NCBI GenBank assembly: GCA_963754065.1
Contig: CAVWFH010000018.1
Location: 20,014 to 84,013, forward strand
Reading direction: 5' to 3'
From: JALORV01 sp963754065
Lineage (GTDB): Bacteria; Pseudomonadota; Gammaproteobacteria; Burkholderiales; Burkholderiaceae_F
Length of the DNA stretch: 64,000 nt
The notes under the pieces were generated by a model. That model saw only the letters and a program-made list of their open reading frames with translations, ran no database searches and was not told where the DNA came from. Positions 55,768 through 63,985 of the stretch are shown piece by piece (within the stretch, counting starts at the first letter, position 1; each line of letters begins with the position of its first letter). A program made the translations under genes and the position numbers.

Positions 55768-56250
55768 CCGCCGCACGGTCGCTGTCGGCTAGTACGGTGC
55801 GATCGCCATCACGAGCAGCGGAAACTGATGTGTCCGAGGCGTTGGGCGAACACGGCCGCGCCGCAACGACCCGGCCTGTTCCGAATCCGCCAATCACAGA
55901 AGGTTCGGACAGCGGGTAACTGGCGCTTACTGCGGCGGCTTATGGACGTATCGGATCACACCGTCCTGGGCCTTCTTCCAGACCCAAGTCGGCGAGGGAT
56001 CGTCCGCGGTCGTTGCTTCGGGCGTCGAGACGTGGTTGCGCATCACGGTCAAATGGGCGAGGGACAACAGAATGTTGACCGATGCCGGACTCCCGACAAC
56101 TGCGGAATATGACGGCCGGGAGCCGTCAATTGGCTAAGGCGCGAGATCGTCTGGCAATGTGCGCAATGGCTAAGGCCGGCCGATTGCAGTCCCGGGACTG
56201 CGAGGGGAGAATCCCCCCGAAGCAGCTTCGTTCATTCTCTTGCAACCACT
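55768..56250. other. 483-bp gap with palindromes and no confident gene
   Basis: No convincing gene was found. On the minus strand a 38-codon frame (55927-56043, starting MRNHVSTPEATT and ending VIRYVHKPPQ) has no ribosome-binding site and may be a remnant. Close to the next gene three palindromes cluster: GACGGC-N5-GCCGTC at 56111-56127, the 16-bp perfect palindrome at 56186-56201 centred on CCCGGG, and GGGGA-N3-TCCCC at 56204-56216. GGCTAAGGC is repeated at 56132 and 56168. These may be regulatory or recombination scars at the edge of the accessory region. Confidence 0.5.
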
Positions 56251-56508
56251 GTGCTCAAGCTCCGCCCGAACTGCGAATGTTGTGATCGCGACCTGCCACC
56301 GGACTCCGAGGTGGCCAGGATCTGCTCCTTCGAGTGCACATTTTGCGCACCCTGTGCGGACACAGCGCTTAAAGGCGTCTGTCCGAACTGCGGCGGCGAG
56401 CTGGTACCGAGGCCACGCCGACCAGCGGCCAAGCTAGACCGCTTCCCAGCGTCGACCGAGCGCGTGCATAAGTCCCAAGGGTGTGACCAGGCCGGTAGTG
56501 GCCAGTAG
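56251..56508 (+). CDS. DUF1272 zinc-ribbon-like protein
   Basis: An 85-residue protein of the DUF1272 family. It starts at GTG 56251 with the family opening LKLRPNCECCDRDLPPDS. Paired cysteines in CECC, CSFECTFCAPC and CPNCGGEL suggest zinc binding. The basic tail RPRRPAAKLDRFPAST is also typical. Function is unknown. It marks the beginning of a stretch of small, loosely spaced genes. Confidence 0.92.
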   Translation: MLKLRPNCECCDRDLPPDSEVARICSFECTFCAPCADTALKGVCPNCGGELVPRPRRPAAKLDRFPASTERVHKSQGCDQAGSGQ

Positions 56509-56549
56509 GCGCCAATGAGGAAGGTTGGGCCATTCGCCATAACGCAGCT

Positions 56550-57767
56550 ATGTCGGTAGTTCAGACGTTCGCGTCGAGCCGAGCCGAAACACCGGCCAGC
56601 AAAGCATCGAGCGGGACCGAGGCGTCTCACTCCTTCCACACGGGTTGGATCAAGAGTCCCGCGTGGGATCTTGTTTGGATCCTGAACGGGCTGTGGTTGG
56701 CTCCGCTGGTTCTTCTGCTGGCGCGGGGGCATGGCGACGTGCGCGCCAGTCCGGTCGACGTGCTGTTCTTCACTCTAGCGGTGCCGCTGTGGTTTGGTCA
56801 CCGGGTCGCGTCGGCCTGGCTGGCCTACGCAACCCCGGCGTACCGCCCCCTGCTCGCCACGCAATGGCTGCGATTCGTCGTCGCCCCGCTGGCCATCGTC
56901 GTGGCCTGCTTCGCTGTGCTGCTCGCCCCCGAGAGCATTCTGCCGATGCCTCTGACTGAACGTGTGGTCTGGCTCGCGGTCTTGAACTACCTGCTGGTGA
57001 GTTACCACTTTGCCGCGCAGCACTTCGGGCTGCTCTGCCTCTACCGTGCGCGCTCCGGGCGAGCGTCGGAAGCGTCCACGCGGAAGCTCGATCGGTGGTT
57101 CGCACTGGTCGTGGGCGGTGGCTTTGTCGTAGTGGCAGAGGCCCTGGCCGGATCGATCGCTTTCCAGGAGCGCTGGATCGATCCGCTGCTGGGAACGGTC
57201 GGGGCCGACCGGTTCGCCCGTACGCTGCACGATGGCGGCATTGTTCTCGTCGTGCTCTTGTCCGTCCTCGTGCTGAGCGTCGAACTGCGTTCGAAGCGAC
57301 CATCGTTGCCGCGTGTCGCCTACGTCGTCAACGTTGCGGCCATGGTGCTGTTCTCCTTCCTGGCGCGCGACCCCTTCCTATTCATTGTGTTGTGGAGCGT
57401 GCAGCACTGGAGCGCCGCGATGGGACTCGCCTCACTCGCAGCGTCCGGCGGAGGCCAGGAGCCTTCAACGCGCTGGCTGCGGCTCTTGGCGCCCATCAAT
57501 CGGCGCGGTTGGGCCGTGCTGCTTGTGCTCGCCGCTGCCTCCGCATTGCTGCTGCCGCTGCTGGAAGTGGAAGCCGTTACCGACGAATACGTCTACGCCG
57601 ACCGCATCTTCGGCGAGGCCGCGTGGTGGCTGCGCTCCTCACCCTTCGTGCCGGCTCTGCTGGCCCTGGGCTTTGCAACCGCATTTATTCACTATGTGCT
57701 GGATCGGGCAGTGTTTCGCTTCTCCTCGCCCGACGTGAGACAGGCCGCCCGCGGACTTCTGCGGTGA
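56550..57767 (+). CDS. polytopic membrane protein of unknown function, His-rich
   Basis: A 405-residue protein with about ten hydrophobic helices. Notable are VLFFTLAVPLWFGHRVASAWL, YLLVSYHFAAQHFGLLCLYR, FIVLWSVQHWSAAMGLASL and TAFIHYVLDRAVFRFS. Histidines recur inside or beside helices, which could bind a metal or heme, as in membrane oxygenases or the Brp/Blh carotenoid-cleaving family, but I do not recognise the family. The N-terminal 35 residues are polar and probably cytoplasmic. The next gene is 386 bp away and no functional link is visible. Confidence 0.75.
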   Translation: MSVVQTFASSRAETPASKASSGTEASHSFHTGWIKSPAWDLVWILNGLWLAPLVLLLARGHGDVRASPVDVLFFTLAVPLWFGHRVASAWLAYATPAYRPLLATQWLRFVVAPLAIVVACFAVLLAPESILPMPLTERVVWLAVLNYLLVSYHFAAQHFGLLCLYRARSGRASEASTRKLDRWFALVVGGGFVVVAEALAGSIAFQERWIDPLLGTVGADRFARTLHDGGIVLVVLLSVLVLSVELRSKRPSLPRVAYVVNVAAMVLFSFLARDPFLFIVLWSVQHWSAAMGLASLAASGGGQEPSTRWLRLLAPINRRGWAVLLVLAAASALLLPLLEVEAVTDEYVYADRIFGEAAWWLRSSPFVPALLALGFATAFIHYVLDRAVFRFSSPDVRQAARGLLR

Positions 57768-57841
57768 TGATGTCGGCAATACGACTTCGCGCAGGTCGCG
57801 TACTTGAACAACGGTTCCGCGAAGAACCGCGGCTGTCCGGC

Positions 57842-58017
57842 CGGGCTCGCCCGAGGACGGCTTCAATCGGTACCGTTAGACGTTCTACGGCACGATCGAC
57901 GACTACCTATGCAGTCAGGACGAACTCGACGTCACGCTGCACCACCAGCTGACAGCAATTGAGCGCGGCGTGGATCTGATGCGCCTGATCATGAAGCCGG
58001 AACCGATTCCGCGCTGA
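57842..58017 (+). pseudogene. C-terminal remnant of an unidentified protein
   Basis: The frame reads SPEDGFNRYR, an in-frame TAG (57877-57879), then TFYGTIDDYLCSQDELDV and HHQLTAIERGVDLMRLIMK before a stop at 58015. It looks like real protein in composition and codon pattern but has no start and an internal stop. The family was not recognised. Upstream, another frame (FAQVAYLNNGS near 57790) also looks protein-like, so a frameshifted gene end is possible. The rest of the 57768-58153 gap shows nothing else. Confidence 0.4.
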
Positions 58018-58153
58018 AGACCAAGCGAGCAGAAGCTCACCGGCGAGGGGACGTTAGGCCGATTGCAGCAAGTCGGCGGTGCCGTCAGAATCGCTTTAAA
58101 GCTGACATCTCGCGTTGAACCCAGCTAAACACGGCAAAGCCAGAGTCACCAGA

Positions 58154-58504
58154 GTGCCAGGACATCGAATCTTCACGACACCTTTCGCGGCGGTGTATCC
58201 AATGTACGTCGAAAAGGCCAAGCGCAAGGGCCGAACAAAGGATGAGGTTGACCGTGTCATCTGCTGGCTCACGGGCTATGACCAAGCTGGTCTGCTACGT
58301 GAAATCGAACAGAGGACTGACTTCGAAACTTTCTTTGCTCGAGCGCCAGCGATGCATCCGAACCGTTCGCTGATCAAAGGCGTGGTCTGTGGCGTCCGCG
58401 TGGAAGAAGTCGAGGATCCGCTGATGCAGAGGATTCGCCAGCTGGACAAGCTTGTCGATGAACTCGCCAAAGGAAAGGATATCGACAAGATCCTTCGACA
58501 CTGA
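58154..58504 (+). CDS. DUF2200 family protein
   Basis: A small soluble protein of the DUF2200 family. It carries HRIFTTPFAAVYPMYVEKAK, KDEVDRVICWLTGYDQ, RSLIKGVVCGVRVEEVEDP and the end LVDELAKGKDIDKILRH. GTG 58154 gives 116 residues and matches the family start just before HRIFTT. TTG 58115 would add 13 codons. The function is unknown, and such genes are often found in variable regions. Confidence 0.9.
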   Translation: MPGHRIFTTPFAAVYPMYVEKAKRKGRTKDEVDRVICWLTGYDQAGLLREIEQRTDFETFFARAPAMHPNRSLIKGVVCGVRVEEVEDPLMQRIRQLDKLVDELAKGKDIDKILRH

Positions 58505-58647
58505 GTCGCGTAGTGGTACCTCGCCCTCGATCGGCCAGAAGTAAACCTCAGAGTTCTGTTTGACAATTGCCCGAACGAGGTCGTCGCGTCATCTTCGGTT
58601 GTCCGGTCGAGCGAGGTTGGGGTCGAACGACTGATCTGTGAGGCACT

Positions 58648-59088
58648 GTGCTTTCAAATCTGATTGTTGGTACTTGGGAAGTCGTAACCCGCATTGATCG
58701 GACGCAGGACGGGACCGAAGTCGAAGAGCCTTCACTCGGCACAGATCCCGTCGCGCTCATCATATTTGACGCGAGCGGTCGATTCGCGGCGCAATTCATG
58801 AGGAGATCCGCCGTCACGGTCGCGGAGACTTCACCGCTTGGTCGCGCAGCACCGAACAACAGCCGGGCGGTAAACGGATACGACGCCTACTTTGGAACGT
58901 ACAAAGTAGACGACAAGGGGAACCTGGTGACGCTAACGCTCACCGCTGCCCTCTCGCGCGAGAACGTCGGGATGGTTCTCACACGCGAGATGGCCGTGGA
59001 AGGTGACCAGCTGGTAATTCGAGTTCCCACCGCGGCTTCGGACGGCACTCCCGTCGTGCGCACACTGACGTGCAAGCGAGCCTGCTGA
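58648..59088 (+). CDS. lipocalin-like domain protein
   Basis: A 146-residue protein with the Lipocalin_5-type pattern. IVGTWEVVTRIDR opens the barrel, ALIIFDASGRFAAQFMR follows, then a family-like YDAYFGTYKVDD and a C-terminal TREMAVEGDQLVIRVPT. It starts at GTG 58648 with GAGG upstream. It has no signal peptide. It probably binds a small hydrophobic ligand, which is unknown. Confidence 0.8.
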   Translation: MLSNLIVGTWEVVTRIDRTQDGTEVEEPSLGTDPVALIIFDASGRFAAQFMRRSAVTVAETSPLGRAAPNNSRAVNGYDAYFGTYKVDDKGNLVTLTLTAALSRENVGMVLTREMAVEGDQLVIRVPTAASDGTPVVRTLTCKRAC

Positions 59089-59217
59089 CCCAACCGGCCG
59101 TGACAGGCGGGATGCCATCTCGGTCACGAGCGGACGCAATGCGATCCACTCCGATCGCCGTGAGCGGACATTCGAGCCCAGAGGAGGAACGCCTCCCTTA
59201 GGCGCCAAGGAGACATC

Positions 59218-59700
59218 ATGACGGTCAAGCGTATGGACAACGTCGGCATCGTGGTCGAAGACATCGATGCCGCCATTGAGTTCTTCACCGAACTTGGCCT
59301 CGAGCTCGAGGGGCGCGCCCCAATCGAAGGAGACTGGGCAGATGGCGTCACTGGATTGCGCGACATGCGCGTCGAGATTGCCATGATGCGTACGCCGGAC
59401 GGTCACAGCCGGCTCGAGTTGTCCCGATTCCTCGCGCCGCCTGTGGTCGCCGATCACCGCAGCGCCCCGGTGAACGCTCTCGGTTACCTACGCGTCATGT
59501 TCACCGTGGAGGACATCGACGATACGCTCGCCCGGCTCGGCAAACGCGGCGCGGAGCTCGTCGGCGAAGTGGTCCAGTACGAAGACACGTATCGGCTCTG
59601 CTACATCCGGGGCCCCGAAGGAATTCTCATCGGGCTCGCCCAAGAGCTCGGGCAGCAGACTTCCCGAGCGAATCCCTTGAGAAGCGAGTTTGAGAAATGA
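59218..59700 (+). CDS. VOC family (glyoxalase/dioxygenase superfamily) protein
   Basis: A 160-residue protein with two beta-alpha-beta-beta-beta modules. The first has VDNVGIVVEDIDAAIEFFTEL, the second LRVMFTVEDIDDTLARLGKRG, and it closes with YIRGPEGILIGLAQELG. The Glu near the end (GPEG) fits a metal ligand of the superfamily. ATG 59218 follows AAGGAGA. Such proteins include glyoxalases, antibiotic-binding proteins and dioxygenases, and the exact reaction is unclear. Confidence 0.9.
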   Translation: MTVKRMDNVGIVVEDIDAAIEFFTELGLELEGRAPIEGDWADGVTGLRDMRVEIAMMRTPDGHSRLELSRFLAPPVVADHRSAPVNALGYLRVMFTVEDIDDTLARLGKRGAELVGEVVQYEDTYRLCYIRGPEGILIGLAQELGQQTSRANPLRSEFEK

Positions 59701-59813
59701 AGCATTGGCGTCTAACCCGTTGCTGGAGGGCTCAATCGGCCAGTTGCTGCCGCGGCTGCAGCTTGTCAGACTTTGCGTAAGCGGCCGCGATTGGTCGCCG
59801 GACTCGAGACGGC

Positions 59814-60026
59814 ATGACGATGAAAGACACAAAAGAAGGTTGGCGCAAGTCGATCGCTCTGCTGGTCGTCGCGGGCCTGGTCGGGCTGGTGGCTCCGCAC
59901 TATGTCCCTGAGACACCGGGATCGCCAGGGACGATCGTTGCCATCCTGATTCTGTGGTTCATCGGTGGGTCGCTGGGGGTCGTGGGCATCGCTCTAGCAG
60001 CGAAGACTCTCTTCTCAAGACGATGA
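59814..60026 (+). CDS. small two-helix membrane protein
   Basis: A 70-residue protein with two predicted membrane helices, KSIALLVVAGLVGLVAPHYV and TIVAILILWFIGGSLGVVG, and a basic end (KTLFSRR). The family is not recognised. It lies 114 bp after the VOC gene and converges on the LysR gene. Length and hydrophobicity make it plausible rather than certain. Confidence 0.6.
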   Translation: MTMKDTKEGWRKSIALLVVAGLVGLVAPHYVPETPGSPGTIVAILILWFIGGSLGVVGIALAAKTLFSRR

Positions 60027-60095
60027 AGGAGGCAGAGCGCTTTCGGCCACAACCGGACGAACTTGGGGCTGCGCCAAAATGCCTGAAAGCGGCCA

Positions 60096-61082
60096 TCATC
60101 GCGCGCGGTTTTCTCGCGTCCGTCGTGCCGTAGGACGCTTCTCCCTGGTTTCACGTTTCGCTACGGATGGCCGCGAGATCGGGAAAACCTCGCGCACGTA
60201 TAGCGCCAGCATCGCGCAAAAGGCGGTGGCGTAGGACGGCAGGGGACGTCGCTTGTCCCAAAAGATGGCCAGGGGCTCGTGCAGCGGTTTGCCACGGTAG
60301 GTCACCCGGATCACGCGCAGCCGATACCGATCTATTCGCACCGCGGAGGGAACGATTGCTACGCCGTGGCCCCGCTCGGCCATCGCCAGCAGCGTATGCG
60401 GTGTCCGGCTCTCGAAGGCGACATTGGCCTCGATGCCTGCCAGGCGGCAGGTGGCGTCGAAGGTACGGCGGGACAAGAAGCTGGTGTCGAGCATGAGTAG
60501 CGGATGGGCCGCGAGGTGGGCAATCTCCACTCCTCCGCTCTTGCCGAGCATGATCGGTGCATGACAGGCGGCGAGCAGGTCTATTGCCTCCAGTGAAGCG
60601 CTCGCGAAGCGCGGATCGCTGCGCGGAACCGCGCGAAGGAGATTTTGGCCAAGGTGAATCTCGCCGCGCTCGAGCATGCCAAGGGTGTCGGACCAAGCAA
60701 TGGCCTCGATCAGCTTCACCTGCACGTTGGGGAAACGTCGCGCGAATCGGTGCAGGAAACCGGAAATGGTGCCTTCAATGAACTGAGGGGAGGCCGCCAC
60801 TTTTAGCGTGCCCGTGTCGCCGCGCCGGAGCAGCTGAGCGCGCTCGCCGAGCGCGGTAGCGTAGTTCAAGAGTCCGCGGCAATCGCCGAGCAACTGCTCG
60901 CCTTCGCCGGTCAGCACGAGGCGACGTCCCACACGATCGAATAGCTTGAGCCCCAGCTCCTGCTCGAGATTGCTGATCTGCCGGGAAAGAGCAGGCTGAG
61001 CAATGTGCAGGCGCTCCGCCGCCTTGGAGACCGTACCCAGCTCTGCCACGGTGACGAAGGTTCGAACGTGCCGCAAATCCAT
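60096..61082 (-). CDS. LysR-type transcriptional regulator
   Basis: A 328-residue regulator. The helix-turn-helix reads FVTVAELGTVSKAAERLHIAQ, followed by PALSRQISNLEQELG (residues 5-60). The effector domain spans about 90-300, with LRVIRVTYRGKP and PLAIFWDKRR. The C-terminal tail is unusually basic (RETREKRPTARRTRENRAR). It is divergent from a Bug-family receptor gene, a common betaproteobacterial pairing in which the regulator controls uptake and breakdown of an organic acid. A LysR box lies 10 bp before its start. Confidence 0.93.
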   Translation of the reverse strand: MDLRHVRTFVTVAELGTVSKAAERLHIAQPALSRQISNLEQELGLKLFDRVGRRLVLTGEGEQLLGDCRGLLNYATALGERAQLLRRGDTGTLKVAASPQFIEGTISGFLHRFARRFPNVQVKLIEAIAWSDTLGMLERGEIHLGQNLLRAVPRSDPRFASASLEAIDLLAACHAPIMLGKSGGVEIAHLAAHPLLMLDTSFLSRRTFDATCRLAGIEANVAFESRTPHTLLAMAERGHGVAIVPSAVRIDRYRLRVIRVTYRGKPLHEPLAIFWDKRRPLPSYATAFCAMLALYVREVFPISRPSVAKRETREKRPTARRTRENRAR

Positions 61083-61092
61083 GACTCTCCTT

Positions 61093-61107
61093 ATGCCAAA
61101 TGGGCAT
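61093..61107. promoter_or_regulatory. LysR-type T-N11-A operator candidate
   Basis: ATGCC-AAATG-GGCAT forms a perfect 5-bp dyad containing T61094-N11-A106, the classic LysR box. It sits 10 bp before the LysR ATG and 107 bp before the Bug gene ATG, a good place for autorepression and divergent activation. Confidence 0.65.
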
Positions 61108-61214
61108 TACTGACGAGAGAAGTTATGTATTGGACAGTCTGCGGCGACTGTACCAAGCTTTCTTGCGAAAGCACATGCCATACCCGAGGCGCCGAAGTGG
61201 AAAGCGAGGACGTC

Positions 61215-62183
61215 ATGAAGCTCCGTTGCCTGATACTGCTGTCCGCGCTCGGGTTAGGGCTTGCGACCTTGGAGGCTCGTGCGGAGTCTTGGCCGACGAA
61301 GCCGTTGAAGGTCATCGTACCCATCGCGGCGGGCAGCGTCATCGACATCGTCCCCCGCGTGGTTTTCGAGCAGCTCTCCACGCAACTCGGTCAGAGCATC
61401 ATCGTGGAAAACCGTCCCGGCGCGGGAATGACGATCGGTTCCAACATCGTCGCTAAGGCTGAACCGGATGGCTACACCATGCTCGCCACCTCGTCCGCGC
61501 ACGCGATCGCGCCAGCGCTTTATCCCAACTTGAGCTATCAGCCGGCGCGAGAATTTGCCGCTGTCGCAGCGCTCGGCACCTCGCCATTCGTCCTGGTGGT
61601 TTCGCCAGCGAGCGGCTTCAAAACAACCCGTGATCTTGTCGCTGCGGCTAACGCGAAGCCCGGTGCGTTCAACTTTGCCTCGCCCGGCGTTGGGACTGCA
61701 TCGCATCTAAGTGCGGAACGCTTCCTGACGAGCTCCGGCGTGCAGGCCGTGCACGTTCCATTCAAAGGCGGTGCAGAGGCAATGACCGAAGTGATCGCAG
61801 GCCGGATCGACTTTTTCTTCGTCGCGCTCGGTGCCGCCCTGCCGCACATCAGGAATGGAAAGTTGTCAGCGCTCGCGGTAAATGGCGCCGCGCGGTCAGC
61901 CGCGTTGCCTGAAGTGCCAACCATTCGGGAGGCCGGATTCAGCAATGCCGAGTATCCAACGTGGTTCGGCCTCTTCCTGCCTGCAGGAACCCCTCGCGAG
62001 ATCATCGACAAGCTCCATCGCGAGACGCTTAAGGCGTTGCGAGAGCCCAAGGTGAGGGACAGGTTGGAGAAACTCGGGGTTGATCCGTTGCTCATGTCCC
62101 CAGCCGAGATGGATGCTTATGTCGAGAAGGAAATCGCGATCAATGCGGCGCTGGTCAAGGCACTCGGATTGAAGCCGGAGTGA
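61215..62183 (+). CDS. Bug/TctC family periplasmic receptor
   Basis: A 322-residue tripartite tricarboxylate transporter receptor. The signal peptide ends near LEARAES. Then come WPTKPLKVIVPIAAGS, the NRPGAGMTIGSNIVAKAEPDGYT region in parts, HVPFKGGAEAMTEVIAGRID, and YPTWFGLFLPAGTPREII. The Bug family is greatly expanded in Burkholderiales, where most genes are orphans without TctAB permease genes nearby, as here. The ligand is probably a carboxylic acid. Start ATG 61215 follows GCGAGGA. Confidence 0.93.
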   Translation: MKLRCLILLSALGLGLATLEARAESWPTKPLKVIVPIAAGSVIDIVPRVVFEQLSTQLGQSIIVENRPGAGMTIGSNIVAKAEPDGYTMLATSSAHAIAPALYPNLSYQPAREFAAVAALGTSPFVLVVSPASGFKTTRDLVAAANAKPGAFNFASPGVGTASHLSAERFLTSSGVQAVHVPFKGGAEAMTEVIAGRIDFFFVALGAALPHIRNGKLSALAVNGAARSAALPEVPTIREAGFSNAEYPTWFGLFLPAGTPREIIDKLHRETLKALREPKVRDRLEKLGVDPLLMSPAEMDAYVEKEIAINAALVKALGLKPE

Positions 62184-62226
62184 CCTACTGCTCACTGTGG
62201 TTACCGGTTCCACGTTGAACCGATAC

Positions 62227-63034
62227 ATGGCCCTGTCGTCGACATTCAGTGCCGCGGACGGCGATGGCTACGAGCTGCAGATGGCGTCGTTGGAGCCGAC
62301 GCCTCGCGCCCCTCTTCATTCAATTCGCCGGGATTGCCAGCGGGCAACGCGTCCTGGATGTTGGGTGCGGAACCGGCAGCCTGACGTTCGAGTTGGCTCG
62401 GCAGACACGCTTTGATGCCATCCAGGGCATCGACCTCACTCCCGCCTATATTGAGCACGCGAGAAGGCGCGTTCGTGATCCCCGGCTCGAGTTCCAGGTA
62501 GGCGATGCCTGCGCGTTGCCGTTTCCGAATGCATCGTTCGACCACTGCCTCTCGATGCTGGTCCTGCAATTCATTCCGCGGCCCGAACTCGCAGTGCGCG
62601 AGATGTGCCGCGTCACGCGGCCGGGCGGCACCGTCGCTGCAGCCACGTGGGACTCGCGCGGGGGGCTCGTTGCCTATCGAATCATCTTTGATACGGCGGC
62701 CATGCTGGATCGGAACGGGCAGGAACGCCGAGCTCAGGCGTACACCCGGCCGATGAGCCGCCCAGGGGATTTGGCACGGGCGTGGCGCGAGGCGGATTTG
62801 AAGGATGTCACGCAGGACATGCTGACGATCCGCATGGACTTTGCGTCGTTCGCGGATTTCTGGACGCCCGCTGAAGGCAAGGATGGGCCGGTTGCGGACT
62901 ATGTTGCCAGTTTGGATATGAAAGCTAGGGCGAAGCTCCGGGACATGGTTCAGCTTGCCTACTTGGACGGCGAGGGGGATGGTGCACGGTCCTACGCCGC
63001 AACCGCCTGGGTCGTAAAAGGCAAGGCGGTGTAG
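62227..63034 (+). CDS. class I SAM-dependent methyltransferase (frameshift near the N-terminus)
   Basis: A methyltransferase of about 268 residues, UbiE/Methyltransf_11 type. SAM motif I is VLDVGCGTGSLTFELA, motif II area GIDLTPAYIEHAR, followed by GDACALPFPNASFDHCL and RVTRPGGTVAAATWD. ATG 62227 begins MALSSTFSAADGDGYELQM. One extra base near 62285 then shifts the frame, and removing it restores GRWSRRLAPLFIQFAG. From there the frame runs unbroken to GKAV. Substrate unknown. Confidence 0.85.
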
Positions 63035-63457
63035 CTTTCGGCGTGGTGCTGGCCAGCCTCGTCTGAGCCGCGGATTGCACACCGTTAGGAAATCACCATC
63101 GGGTCGCGTCAAGCCCACTACGCGCAAGGCTCGACCCGGCCATGAGCCGCAGGTGTCTGCTGCGCCTCGAGCGCGGCCATGAGCAAGGCTTTCCTTCCCG
63201 TTCCGACCCATGCCTGCAGCGCGCCAGATCCACCGCGCCCGACTGCGTAAAGAAGCGTGACCCACACCACAACGAAACCCTTGACGTGAACAACCCAGGA
63301 GCGCGACCGTTGACAACAACGCCCGATTAAAGAAGCGGACGCTCCCGCATCTTCTACTCTGAGCACGCTTTCTCTGGACAAAGGGTGAGAAAAGGTCACA
63401 CTGACTTGACGGACGTCTCATCGACCATCCGATCGCCTCGCCGTTAAGGAAAACTAA
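63035..63457. other. 423-bp intergenic region, nothing recognised
   Basis: No credible gene in either strand. A TTGACA hexamer lies near 63309, without a well-placed -10 element. AAGGA just before 63458 is the ribosome-binding site of the next gene. Confidence 0.6.
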
Positions 63458-63985
63458 ATGAACTCACAGGGCGCCTTTCGTTACAGCTTGCCCTTTCTCG
63501 CGCTTACGGCCTGCGCGAGCCCGCCGCTTCAAACGGCTGTTCCCGCGAACCTTGTCCCCACGGGTGAACGGCAAGTGGAGCGCCTCTCAGCGCGTGGCCT
63601 ACAAACTTACGAATGCCGAGCCACACCCGGTGACGCGTCCCGTGCGGCCTGGGTTTATGTCGCGGCGGCGCTGGAACTCCGCGACGCAAATGACAAGCCG
63701 GCAGGGCGCCACACCTTCCCCCCACCGGTCTGGGAAGCGCCAGACGGTAGCAAGTTCGCCGGCACGCAAAAGGCGCGGGCTGACGCGCCGGAGGCGGGGG
63801 CCGCGCCGTGGTTGCTCGTATCAACTAAATCTACGGGTGCAGAAGGACGCTTCGCAAAGATCACCAGCTTGCAGCGAGTCAATACCAAGGGCGGTGTGGC
63901 ACCGGCAGGCGGCTGTGACGTGAAGGCGATTGGGAAAAAGGAACAGGTGCCTCTGAGCGCCGACTTAATCTTGTTTTCTGGCTAA
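63458..63985 (+). CDS. DUF3455 domain lipoprotein
   Basis: A 175-residue exported protein. A short signal ends in the lipobox-like LTAC. The DUF3455 domain follows, with RLSARGLQTYECRA, VWEAPDGSKFAGTQKARA, GAAPWLLVSTKSTG and RVNTKGGVAPAGGCD. The family is widespread in proteobacteria and fungi and has no assigned function. ATG 63458 is preceded by AAGGA. Confidence 0.88.
   Translation: MNSQGAFRYSLPFLALTACASPPLQTAVPANLVPTGERQVERLSARGLQTYECRATPGDASRAAWVYVAAALELRDANDKPAGRHTFPPPVWEAPDGSKFAGTQKARADAPEAGAAPWLLVSTKSTGAEGRFAKITSLQRVNTKGGVAPAGGCDVKAIGKKEQVPLSADLILFSG

Noticed and set aside
56500..63100. Integron cassette array
   Set aside because: GTTRRRY-like (58053, 57875) and RYYYAAC-like (59711, 59091) heptamers occur, but they are not paired at attC spacing, lack the inverted L boxes and are expected by chance at this frequency. 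No integrase gene is in the window.
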